A stretch of DNA of 14,952 nucleotides from Candidatus Omnitrophota bacterium (lineage in GTDB: Bacteria > Omnitrophota > Gorgyraeia > Zapsychrales > JANLHA01). The position numbers and the translations under genes were made by a program. The stretch covers positions 1-14,952 of the forward strand of contig JANLHA010000238.1 of the NCBI GenBank assembly GCA_024653845.1, read 5' to 3'. Below the pieces are notes generated by a model that worked only from the letters and a program-made list of their open reading frames with translations, ran no database searches and was not told the DNA's origin. Position 1 is the first letter of the stretch. The number at the start of each line of letters is the position of its first letter. Positions 1 through 6,410 of the stretch are shown here, piece after piece.

Positions 1-1221
1 GTCCATCGCAAGAACTGTCCAGCTGGCTAAACGACTTGCTGCCCGCCCCATCGGAGCACGCTTGGTTTTATCACGATCTCCACCACACCCAAAAACCAAA
101 ATGATTTTAGCCTGTGTCACGGCACGAAGACTGCTCATCACATTCTTCAAGGCATCTTCGGTGTGAGCATAATCCACAAAGACATGAAAGTCTTGCCCTT
201 CATCAATTTGCTCTAGGCGTCCTGGAACGCTTTGAAAATTTTCAATAGCTTGACGGATGTCATCCAGTGCAAACCCTTCTTCCAATGCAACGGTTACGGC
301 AGCCAAAATATTGTAAACATTATGCACCCCAATCAACGATGTCTTGACCTTCATTTCTCCCTGAGGAGTTCTCATCACAAATGTGGTCCCTTTAAAAGTT
401 GTCTCGATGTTTTTTGCTGAAACCTGCGCGTCCTCTTGAATTCCATATCCAATCACAGGACAAGGACACATCTTAATCAACCGCTGCCCAAAAGGATCAT
501 CCACATTGATGATCGCCCGCGCGTCAACAGACAAAGAAGTAAAAAGCAAAGCCTTGGCTTGAAAATAATCTTCTTGTGATCGATGATAATCCATATGATC
601 ACTGGTCAGATTGCTAAAAATCGCATAATGAAAGCCAATCCCTTTCACTCGCTGCTGAACCAGCGCATGAGATGAAACTTCCATCGCACAATAACTTACG
701 CCTTCCTGACGCATCTGATCAAAATAACGATAAAGGTCGACAATCCCTGGAGTCGTATTCTTGGCAGGCAATATTTTCTGCCCTATCCGATAATTGACGG
801 TTCCAATGACACCGCATTTTTTCCCTACCTTTGAGAAAATCGCTTCCAAAAGATATGTAATGGTGGTTTTCCCATTGGTGCCCGTGATCCCAATGCTAGT
901 GATTTGCCCAACAGGATGAGAATAAAAACGATTGAGAAGTTTTGACAAAAATTCTTGAGGATGATCAACAGAAAGAAAATACACGTCGTCCGAAGTTTCC
1001 AGATCTTTACGCTCGCCATTCTTGACAATCACCCGAGCTCCCCGACGGATGGCATCCTGAATAAATTCATGGCCATCCATGGTGGGTCCTTTAACCGCTA
1101 CAAAAAGACTTCCTTCTTCAATAGAACGGGAATCCGAAGAAATGTTTTTGATCAAAAATTTTTGGAAAGATTGCGGGATTTCACTGGGAGATAAGTCACA
1201 CAACAGTTCTTTGAGCAACAT
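1..1221 (-). CDS. murE: UDP-N-acetylmuramoyl-tripeptide ligase MurE, C-terminus cut by window edge
   Basis: The gene reads without interruption from an ATG at 1221 to the left edge, giving 407 codons of a protein usually near 490. MurE is a cytoplasmic ATP-dependent ligase that adds the third stem-peptide residue to UDP-MurNAc-L-Ala-D-Glu. Visible Mur-ligase signatures are the P-loop ITGTNGKTT (about residues 104-112), the AMEVSSHAL block (about 172-180), SNLTSDHMDYH, the domain-boundary segment GVHNVYNILAA, and in the C-terminal domain VPGRLE, VFVDYAHT and FGCGGDRDKTKR. The window ends at the Asp where the DNPR-type specificity motif would begin, so the amino acid added (meso-diaminopimelate or another) cannot be read. 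The start lies 6 nt after the ftsI stop. An AGAAGG stretch at the end of ftsI can serve as ribosome-binding site, so coupling to ftsI is likely. Family assignment is near certain. Confidence 0.95.
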   Translation of the reverse strand, partial: MLLKELLCDLSPSEIPQSFQKFLIKNISSDSRSIEEGSLFVAVKGPTMDGHEFIQDAIRRGARVIVKNGERKDLETSDDVYFLSVDHPQEFLSKLLNRFYSHPVGQITSIGITGTNGKTTITYLLEAIFSKVGKKCGVIGTVNYRIGQKILPAKNTTPGIVDLYRYFDQMRQEGVSYCAMEVSSHALVQQRVKGIGFHYAIFSNLTSDHMDYHRSQEDYFQAKALLFTSLSVDARAIINVDDPFGQRLIKMCPCPVIGYGIQEDAQVSAKNIETTFKGTTFVMRTPQGEMKVKTSLIGVHNVYNILAAVTVALEEGFALDDIRQAIENFQSVPGRLEQIDEGQDFHVFVDYAHTEDALKNVMSSLRAVTQAKIILVFGCGGDRDKTKRAPMGRAASRLASWTVLAMD

Positions 1222-1227
1222 GCAGTT

Positions 1228-2907
1228 TTAACCTTCTAATGATTTAAGGTATTTGAGGGCATCTTCGATCACTTCACGAAAAACAGGAGCTGAAACCGTC
1301 CCACCAAAGTAACTTGGATGTGGCTCTTCAAAAACAACCACAGCCGCTAACCGCGGATTATCTGCAGGCGCATATCCAATGAACGACGCATAAAACTTAC
1401 TATGAGAATATTGCCCTTCCACCACTTTCTGGGCAGTTCCGGTCTTTCCAGCGACCAAGACACCTTTAATTTGAGCATTTTTCCCGGTTCCTCGCTCCAC
1501 AACTTGAGTTAAAATCTTGGTGACTCGACGGGCCGTTTCCTCACTCACTACGCGATCCACAATACGCGGCTCAACAGAATGGATCAATTCATTCTTTTGA
1601 TCTTTGACATATTTTACCACAAAGGGCTGCATCAGCACCCCATTATTCGCCAAAACAGAAATGGCCGTTGTCAACTGTAACGGAGTGACTAAAACTTCTT
1701 GACCAATAGGGACTGCGCCAATGGATGTCTTAGACCACTGCGCTGGAGATTTGAGAACACCACCAACTTCTCCTTTGAGATCAATATCGGTCAATTTTCC
1801 AAATCCAAAGCGGGATGCATATTCATAAACTTTGCTAGGCCCTAATTTCTGCGCGATCTTTGTTGTTCCGATATTACTAGACTGCTCAATGACCTCACTG
1901 AAACTCAACATCCCATGAGGATGATGATCATGGAGGATATTGTTAGCTACGCGATACTCTCCATTTTCACAAAAAATTTTATCACTCTCGATAAAAGTCC
2001 TTTCTTCCAATGCCGCCGCGGCCGTCACAATTTTAAAAACAGATCCAGGTTCATAAACATACGCAATGGAGCGATTCGTTCGCTCTTCCATTTGACTCGA
2101 AGAAAAATTGGCAAGATTGTACGTCGGCCGATTGGCCAAAGCCAGAATTTCACCTGTCCGAGGATCCATCACAATGATTGTTGCAGAACGAGCATTGTGC
2201 TTATCAAAGGCTTTTTCCAACGCTTTCTCGGCGATATATTGAATGGTTTCATCAATGGTCAAAACCAAATCAAACCCGTCTTTGGGCGCCATAAAATCTT
2301 TTTCAATCAACAAATCCCGTTGCCGAGCATCACGCAGAATCTGAGACCAGCCAGGCTCTCCTTTTAAAAATTTATCATAAAGAAGCTCCAACCCTTCCAA
2401 CCCCTGATTGTCAAGACCAGCAAATCCAACCACGTGAGCTGCAAGAGATTGATTAGGGTAATATCTTTTGCTTTCTTTCACAAAATCCAATCCCCGGATT
2501 TTGAGAGCTTTGATTCGATCCGCTTCTTCCAAAGAAAGTTTTCGGGCAATCCATACAAAATATTTACTACGTGAAAGCCGAGTTTTTAAAAAATTATTGT
2601 CCAGCTTAAGAATTCTGGGCAACTCTTGGATCGCCTTCTTTTTAGCCTCCGGACTCATCATTTTAGGATTGGCGTAAAGCGAGTACACGGTGATATTCAT
2701 GGCCAAAGGACGCATCCGTCGATCATAAATCGTTCCCCGTTTAGGTTCGAGCTTGATGTAATGGTTATGCTGTTTCTCGGCGAGAGAAGCCAGATGGGCT
2801 CCCCTAAAGAATTGGATGAGAACCAAATGGACCGAAAAAAAACAGAGTGCAAAGATGAGGAAAAGAAAAACAACCGTAAATCTCAGAGGATGGTTTTGGA
2901 GGTACAC
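1228..2907 (-). CDS. ftsI: Division-specific class B penicillin-binding protein (peptidoglycan transpeptidase)
   Basis: This 559-residue protein is a D,D-transpeptidase that crosslinks septal peptidoglycan in the periplasm. It has one N-terminal membrane anchor (about residues 10-34), the pedestal-domain motif RGTIYDR (58-64), and the three catalytic motifs in order: SVFK with nucleophile Ser289 and Lys292, SSN at 343-345, and KTG at 488-490 within GKTGTAQK. Length is close to E. coli FtsI (588), and no PASTA domain follows, so it resembles FtsI rather than SpoVD or PBP2x with PASTA. Position between ftsL and murE supports the division role. The start is GTG at 2907; an in-frame stop lies a few codons upstream, and any later start would remove the membrane anchor. 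Shine-Dalgarno complementarity is weak (only a GAG about 11 nt upstream). The preceding 214-bp gap carries an inverted-repeat element that could affect its expression. Confidence 0.95.
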   Translation of the reverse strand: MYLQNHPLRFTVVFLFLIFALCFFSVHLVLIQFFRGAHLASLAEKQHNHYIKLEPKRGTIYDRRMRPLAMNITVYSLYANPKMMSPEAKKKAIQELPRILKLDNNFLKTRLSRSKYFVWIARKLSLEEADRIKALKIRGLDFVKESKRYYPNQSLAAHVVGFAGLDNQGLEGLELLYDKFLKGEPGWSQILRDARQRDLLIEKDFMAPKDGFDLVLTIDETIQYIAEKALEKAFDKHNARSATIIVMDPRTGEILALANRPTYNLANFSSSQMEERTNRSIAYVYEPGSVFKIVTAAAALEERTFIESDKIFCENGEYRVANNILHDHHPHGMLSFSEVIEQSSNIGTTKIAQKLGPSKVYEYASRFGFGKLTDIDLKGEVGGVLKSPAQWSKTSIGAVPIGQEVLVTPLQLTTAISVLANNGVLMQPFVVKYVKDQKNELIHSVEPRIVDRVVSEETARRVTKILTQVVERGTGKNAQIKGVLVAGKTGTAQKVVEGQYSHSKFYASFIGYAPADNPRLAAVVVFEEPHPSYFGGTVSAPVFREVIEDALKYLKSLEG

Positions 2908-2938
2908 GTTAAGAGGATCTCAATAAACATAATTTGTT

Positions 2939-3017
2939 AAGGCCGTGTGCAACCATCCTGAGTGGAAAGGGGTAAGGGGGCTCAGAATGACGTTTGGTAC
3001 TTGTTACACACGGCCTT
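2939..3017 (-). repeat. 79-bp inverted-repeat element between ftsL and ftsI
   Basis: Two 15-nt arms, 2939-2953 and 3003-3017 (plus strand AAGGCCGTGTGCAAC and GTTACACACGGCCTT), are complementary at 14 of 15 positions. Directly inside the left arm a second pair, 2954-2962 and 2981-2989 (CATCCTGAG and CTCAGAATG), matches at 8 of 9. Both imperfect pairs are C-A on the plus strand but become G-U in minus-strand RNA. The transcript from ftsL towards ftsI could therefore form about 24 stacked pairs with a C-rich loop and a one-sided 13-nt bulge. No U-run follows, so it does not look like an intrinsic terminator. The shape resembles REP or MITE-like palindromic elements (inference); I see no second copy in the window and no flanking duplication that I can defend. 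It may act as an RNA processing or stability signal, or simply be an inserted element. Confidence 0.7.
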
Positions 3018-3121
3018 CAATGAAGACTTCTATACTCCCTATACAAAAAACATCAAGATGAGATTTCATTCCTCGCGTCGTCAAAAATATTCGCGGGCGC
3101 GAGCAATTTTTATTCCATCTT

Positions 3122-3532
3122 CTATCTCTTCCACAAAGAGAAAATATTTCGCTTCTCAATGGTGCGGGCTTCTGCTTGAGATTTTGGGGTAAAAAGGCTC
3201 CACAATAAATTGCTTCTCGTTGTTTTAGCCGAGGCCAAAGACATCTGTGAATTGCTCGCACCTCCAACGGCAACGATTTCGACAACTTCTTTAGAGTCAC
3301 GGAAGCGCAAATCTTTCTGACTCACTAAAAAACTGGCTCCCAAATTGTTAGCAGATTTCAAACGCGAAATGTCCGACAGGATGATGTTATTTCTTTCTCT
3401 TAATAATACGATATCATTTTCTTTTTGTTTGGCTTGATAAGCCAAATCAAAAATTTCCATTTGCAAATGCGTATAGATTAACGCCAGCAGCGCTACAGAT
3501 CCCATCCATGGAATGATTCGTGTAAGTCTCAT
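3122..3532 (-). CDS. ftsL: FtsL-like cell division protein
   Basis: This 136-residue protein has a short N-terminal tail, one hydrophobic segment (about residues 6-22) and then a charged, leucine-containing stretch (about 25-65) that looks like a coiled coil. A tail of about 70 residues follows. This is the FtsL/DivIC-type layout: a bitopic membrane protein whose periplasmic coiled coil pairs with FtsB and helps activate FtsW and FtsI at the septum. FtsL sequences diverge strongly, so the call rests on topology and on location between rsmH and ftsI, where ftsL normally sits. The tail beyond residue 75, rich in Ser, Lys and Arg, is longer than in many short FtsL proteins and has no function I recognise. 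The ATG at 3532 has a strong GGGAGG site 5 nt upstream. It lies 55 bp after rsmH and 214 bp before ftsI. Confidence 0.75.
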   Translation of the reverse strand: MRLTRIIPWMGSVALLALIYTHLQMEIFDLAYQAKQKENDIVLLRERNNIILSDISRLKSANNLGASFLVSQKDLRFRDSKEVVEIVAVGGASNSQMSLASAKTTRSNLLWSLFTPKSQAEARTIEKRNIFSLWKR

Positions 3533-3587
3533 GTTTGCCTCCCTGAAATGACAATGATAAATGGATATAGAAATAATTCAATTCAAT

Positions 3588-4475
3588 TTAAATTTTTTCT
3601 GCAACACGTAACTTTGCACTTCGCGCACGCGAGTTTTCTTTGATTTCAGATTCTTGAGGTTCGAGTGGTTTTTTAAGAATCAATTGTAATTTTCCTGTTT
3701 GTACCGACGAACGAAAAATATTTTTGACAATCCGATCTTCTAACGAATGAAAAGAAATGACGCAAATCCTGCCTCCCTTTCTCAAGAATTCAATGCTTTG
3801 CTGCAAGGCGGTCTCTAAAGCTTCCAACTCACGATTAACAGCAATTCGTAAAGCCTGAAACGTTCTTGTTGCCGGATGAATCCTTTGCCGTTGATAACTC
3901 ATCGGCAAAGCCTTAAGAACACAATCACGCAATTGATATGTTGTTGTAATGGGACGATGGAAAACAATCGAACGGGCAATCCGTCGTGAAAACCGTTCTT
4001 CGCCAAATTCTTGAAAAATTTTCATAAGTTCGTTTTCCGTTAAAGAATTGACCAGGTCCTGCGCACTCACCAGTTCATTTTGATTCATTCGCATGTCTAA
4101 AGGTCCTTCACTCTGAAAACTGAAGCCCCTGCGTGAATCATCCAACTGAAAACTTGAAATTCCCAAATCAAAAATGAATCCATCCACTTCGGTTATTCCC
4201 CGCTCGGGCAAGATCCGCCCAATATTACGGAAATCGTCATTAATAAAATCACATCGGTCTGCATAATCTTTTAAATTCTCTTTGGCTTTTTTCAGAGATT
4301 CTGCATCGCGTTCAATGGCGATCAATCTTCCCTGAGGTCCTAACGCTTGAGCGATACGAATTGAATGTCCCCCTAATCCTAACGTGCAATCCACCACACA
4401 TTTCCCAGCTGAAGGATTTAAAAACTTGATGACCTCCTCCAGCATTACGGATTTATGCAAACTTTTCTTCTCCAT
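3588..4475 (-). CDS. rsmH: 16S rRNA (cytosine-1402-N4)-methyltransferase RsmH
   Basis: This 295-residue S-adenosylmethionine-dependent enzyme (MraW) methylates N4 of C1402 in the decoding centre of 16S rRNA. Family hallmarks are present: HKSVMLEEV near the N-terminus, the SAM-binding motif DCTLGLGGHS (29-38), the DLGISSFQLDD block with RGFSF and PLDMRM (103-130), IHPATRTFQALRIAVNREL (199-217), ISFHSLEDRIVK (240-251) and the C-terminal NSRARSAKLRVAE (281-293). The full length fits the family. The ATG at 4475 has no recognisable ribosome-binding site, but the stop of the preceding 92-codon ORF lies only 3 nt upstream. Translation probably depends on coupling to that ORF. The dcw location next to mraZ is typical. 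Confidence 0.97.
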   Translation of the reverse strand: MEKKSLHKSVMLEEVIKFLNPSAGKCVVDCTLGLGGHSIRIAQALGPQGRLIAIERDAESLKKAKENLKDYADRCDFINDDFRNIGRILPERGITEVDGFIFDLGISSFQLDDSRRGFSFQSEGPLDMRMNQNELVSAQDLVNSLTENELMKIFQEFGEERFSRRIARSIVFHRPITTTYQLRDCVLKALPMSYQRQRIHPATRTFQALRIAVNRELEALETALQQSIEFLRKGGRICVISFHSLEDRIVKNIFRSSVQTGKLQLILKKPLEPQESEIKENSRARSAKLRVAEKI

Positions 4476-4478
4476 ATA

Positions 4479-4757
4479 TCAAACAACAGCAGTCAAGGAG
4501 GTGTAACAAGGGATGTTTCGTTTTAATAAAATATTCTCAACCTTTCGCTGAAGCGATCGCGACCCTTCTTGATCCGATAACTCTTCCCATGTTCCTTTGA
4601 GACCATTACGTCTATAAATCCGGTCTCGATCCTGAAAAAATAAAAATAATCGAGATCGTCCTGTGGTTCGTTCTTTCGTGGAACAAAAAATACAATTCGA
4701 GGCAGGCATTTCAATCAGATGCTTGAAGATCAAATCTTGACACTCAGTTTTTACCAT
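4479..4757 (-). CDS. Unrecognised 92-residue protein between mraZ and rsmH
   Basis: I recognise no family for this ORF, but the signs that it is translated are good. Its ATG is preceded by AAAGGAG with a 6-nt spacer, among the best ribosome-binding sites in the window. Its stop lies 3 nt before the rsmH start, and rsmH lacks a ribosome-binding site of its own. The protein is hydrophilic and basic, with no signal peptide or membrane segment. It carries a Cys pair C-x2-C at 22 and 25 (NCIFC) plus Cys6 and Cys84, an aromatic stretch RLFLFFQDRDR (about 36-46), and a charged region (55-80) ending in KVENILLKR that may be helical. The four Cys could bind a metal, but they do not form a standard zinc-ribbon spacing. 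Standard dcw clusters have rsmH directly after mraZ. A short overlapping ORF in another frame (4523-4714) is a shadow. It could instead be mainly a coupling leader for rsmH. Confidence 0.65.
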   Translation of the reverse strand: MVKTECQDLIFKHLIEMPASNCIFCSTKERTTGRSRLFLFFQDRDRIYRRNGLKGTWEELSDQEGSRSLQRKVENILLKRNIPCYTSLTAVV

Positions 4758-4763
4758 GTCGGT

Positions 4764-4770
4764 CTCCTTT
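4764..4770 (-). promoter_or_regulatory. Strong ribosome-binding site of the 92-codon ORF
   Basis: On the minus strand AAAGGAG precedes the ATG at 4757 with a 6-nt spacer. This is the main evidence for translation of the unrecognised ORF and for choosing its start over the shadow ORF in the other frame. Confidence 0.75.
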
Positions 4771-4771
4771 C

Positions 4772-4787
4772 CCTGCTTTTAAGCAGG
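4772..4787 (-). promoter_or_regulatory. Small hairpin between mraZ and the 92-codon ORF
   Basis: CCTGCTT and AAGCAGG flank a 2-nt centre, giving a stem of 6 to 7 bp in the 42-bp gap between the mraZ stop and the next start. On the minus strand it is followed by GAAAGGAGACC, not a U-run, so it is not a terminator. It stands a few bases before the ribosome-binding site. It could protect or expose that site or mark an mRNA processing point; this role is inference. Confidence 0.4.
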
Positions 4788-4799
4788 ACCGTCCTGGGG

Positions 4800-5237
4800 T
4801 TAAGTATCAAGCATATTCTCTGCGATCTGCTCGAACGACTGATTCGACGTTGCATAAAAATCTTGCCAACCTTGCGCATCCCAAATTTCAATACGATTCG
4901 ACACGCCAATCACGACCACATCTTTTTTGATCACAGCATAATCTTTCAAATATTGAGGAATGATGAATCGCCCTTGTTTGTCAGGAGCCACTTCGACAGC
5001 TCCCGAGAAAAACAAACGATTAAAATGGCGAGACTGTTGTTTGGTGAAAGACAAATTTTTGAATTTTTGCTCCTGGGTTCGCCACTCTTCTTCAGTGAAC
5101 ATGAAGATGCATTTATCAAGACCACGAGTTACAAAAAATCTTTCAATGCCATATTCCTTCGCCACATCACGAAATCGTGCCGGCAAAATGATTCGGCCTT
5201 TGCGATCAATTCCATGTGCATATTCGCCATAAAACAT
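4800..5237 (-). CDS. mraZ: Transcriptional regulator MraZ
   Basis: This 145-residue protein has the two AbrB-like swapped-hairpin repeats that define MraZ, each with its DxxGR core: DRKGRIILPARFR (11-23) and DKQGRFIIPQYL (86-97). MraZ forms a ring-shaped oligomer, binds short direct repeats upstream of its own gene, and in E. coli and Mycoplasma controls the dcw operon. It is the first gene of the cluster here, as usual. The ATG at 5237 follows AAAGG with an 8-nt spacer; a GGAGG lies 5 nt further upstream and overlaps the last of three operator-like repeats. A consensus promoter lies about 50 bp upstream. Negative autoregulation of the whole cluster is likely. Confidence 0.97.
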   Translation of the reverse strand: MFYGEYAHGIDRKGRIILPARFRDVAKEYGIERFFVTRGLDKCIFMFTEEEWRTQEQKFKNLSFTKQQSRHFNRLFFSGAVEVAPDKQGRFIIPQYLKDYAVIKKDVVVIGVSNRIEIWDAQGWQDFYATSNQSFEQIAENMLDT

Positions 5238-5250
5238 ATGTTTTGCCTTT

Positions 5251-5280
5251 CCTCCACTTCACACCACTTTGTTCCACCAC
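5251..5280 (-). promoter_or_regulatory. Predicted MraZ operator: three GTGG boxes at 10-bp period
   Basis: Read on the minus strand, three consecutive 10-mers begin with GTGG: GTGGAACAAA, GTGGTGTGAA and GTGGAGGAAA, starting at 5277, 5267 and 5257. An extra GTGG starts at 5280. Middle and last boxes read AAAGTGG and GAAGTGG when the preceding bases are included, close to the AAAGTG-N3-type repeats described for Mycoplasma MraZ and related to the TGGG repeats of E. coli. One helical turn of spacing suits a ring-shaped oligomer. The boxes lie just downstream of the predicted start of transcription, and the third overlaps a GGAGG near the mraZ start. Confidence 0.75.
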
Positions 5281-5288
5281 ATGGTCTA

Positions 5289-5317
5289 AGTATAGGAAAT
5301 TGTCTCCACCCTGTCAA
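5289..5317 (-). promoter_or_regulatory. Sigma70-type promoter of the mraZ/dcw operon
   Basis: The -35 element TTGACA (5312-5317) matches consensus fully. The -10 element TATACT (5289-5294) matches 5 of 6, and the spacer is exactly 17 bp. An AT-rich stretch just upstream of the -35 could act as an UP element. Expected transcription start is near 5282, next to the GTGG boxes. Confidence 0.8.
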
Positions 5318-5353
5318 CTGCTAAATTGCATTATTTTGATGGGATACAACAAG

Positions 5354-5379
5354 TTGAAGAAAATAGACAAGAGTGTCTA
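5354..5379 (-). terminator. Possible terminator after ribF
   Basis: On the minus strand TAGACA and TGTCTA form a 6-bp stem with a CTCT loop, followed by TTTTCTTC. It lies between the ribF stop and the mraZ promoter, where a terminator is expected. The stem has only two G-C pairs, so it would be weak. Confidence 0.4.
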
Positions 5380-5400
5380 CATCTTGTGGGGAGTGGCGAA

Positions 5401-5427
5401 AAAATTCACAAAATATTTTTGAATTTT
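5401..5427 (-). terminator. AT-rich inverted repeat after ribF, possible terminator
   Basis: AAAATTCA (5401-5408) and TGAATTTT (5420-5427) flank the palindrome AAAATATTTT with a one-base offset, and a T-run follows on the minus strand. All but one pair in the outer arms are A-T, so RNA folding would be weak. It may act with the nearby hairpin at 5364-5379 to separate ribF from mraZ. Confidence 0.3.
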
Positions 5428-5464
5428 AAAAATTTAACTGAAAAAAAATGACACCTGGAAGGGA

Positions 5465-6406
5465 TTACCGGGATTGACGAGCAAACCACCGTCGAGCATT
5501 TTGTTCATCTCGGCGGATTTGCTCAATCAAAGCTTCTTGAGAGAGAAATTTTTTCTCTTCCCTGATTTTTTTGAGGAACTCAACGAGGATCTCTTGATGA
5601 TAAAGGTCTTGATGAAAATCAAGCAAATGCACTTCAATATTCGTTTGAGAATTTTTCTTTTGAAAAGAAGGCCGAATCCCCACATTGGCTAATCCTGAAT
5701 ATTTTTTATTTTGATAATAAACATTCACAAGATAAACCCCACGCGGTGGAAGCACCTCACCTGCGGGATTGATGTTTGCGGTAGGATACCCTAACGATCT
5801 TCCTCGAGTATGGCCACTCACGACTTTTCCTAAAATCGCAAATTGTCGACCCAATAATTCTGCAGCTTCCGCGAGCTTCCCTTCAAGAATGCATGTCCGG
5901 ATCCGTGTGCTGCTAATAGTTTTATGCCCCTGGGTCATTCGAGCATGAATTCCGGTCACATGAAATCCATACTGTTTGGCCAAAAGACCAAAAGACTCCA
6001 ACGACCCTTTTCGATCTTTTCCAAACCGGAAATCATCTCCAACGACAACTTCATAGGGGTGAACTTTCTCGACGAGATAATTACGGACAAATTTCTCCGG
6101 GGTCATTCGAGAAAAATGTTTCGTAAAAGGCACAACAATACAGGCATCGACTCCTAGTTCTTTAAGCAATTGAAGTCGGTACGGTAACGACACAATCAAG
6201 GGGAGCTTGTCAGAAGGATGCAAAACATGAAAAGGATGAGGCCAAAACGTCATCACCATCGATGTACCTCTGAGCTTTTTGGCCCGACGGACAATATAAC
6301 GAATCAATTGTTGATGCGCTCGATGCAATCCATCAAAGACCCCGATGGCAACAATAGGACGCGGATATTCTTGAGAAATATTTTTAGGATGATGAAAAAC
6401 TTCCAT
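5465..6406 (-). CDS. ribF: Bifunctional riboflavin kinase / FAD synthetase
   Basis: This 313-residue cytoplasmic enzyme phosphorylates riboflavin to FMN and adenylylates FMN to FAD. The N-terminal nucleotidyltransferase domain shows AIGVFDGLHRAHQQLI (20-35), the segment VVGDDFRFGKDRKG (121-134) and the ISSTRIR block (164-170). The C-terminal flavokinase domain shows GHTRGRSLGYPTANI (198-212), GVYLV (223-227), ANVGIRPSF (240-248) and EVHLLDF (258-264). Length is typical for the two-domain form. The ATG at 6406 lies 4 nt after the truB stop and has no clear ribosome-binding site, so coupling to truB is likely. The truB-ribF pair is common in bacteria. It appears to be the last gene of its unit. 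Confidence 0.96.
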   Translation of the reverse strand: MEVFHHPKNISQEYPRPIVAIGVFDGLHRAHQQLIRYIVRRAKKLRGTSMVMTFWPHPFHVLHPSDKLPLIVSLPYRLQLLKELGVDACIVVPFTKHFSRMTPEKFVRNYLVEKVHPYEVVVGDDFRFGKDRKGSLESFGLLAKQYGFHVTGIHARMTQGHKTISSTRIRTCILEGKLAEAAELLGRQFAILGKVVSGHTRGRSLGYPTANINPAGEVLPPRGVYLVNVYYQNKKYSGLANVGIRPSFQKKNSQTNIEVHLLDFHQDLYHQEILVEFLKKIREEKKFLSQEALIEQIRRDEQNARRWFARQSR

Positions 6407-6410
6407 AAGA

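Noticed and set aside
2885..2932. Possible 15-codon leader ORF (ATG at 2930) overlapping the ftsI GTG start
   Set aside because: There is no ribosome-binding site before its ATG. The sequence shows no regulatory codon run, so chance is the simpler explanation.
2963..2980. G-quadruplex in the G-rich plus-strand loop of the inverted repeat
   Set aside because: There are only three G-runs, of which just two exceed two bases, and the G-rich strand is not the transcribed RNA. It is explained as the loop of the hairpin element.
3004..3300. Minus-strand ORF of 98 codons overlapping the end of ftsL in another frame and running to the inverted repeat
   Set aside because: No ribosome-binding site or domain is visible, and the overlapping frame carries the membrane segment and coiled coil expected for FtsL.
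4719..5324. Plus-strand ORF of 201 codons opposite mraZ
   Set aside because: It is antisense to a clear MraZ with intact motifs, has no recognisable domain and a composition typical of a reverse-strand shadow.
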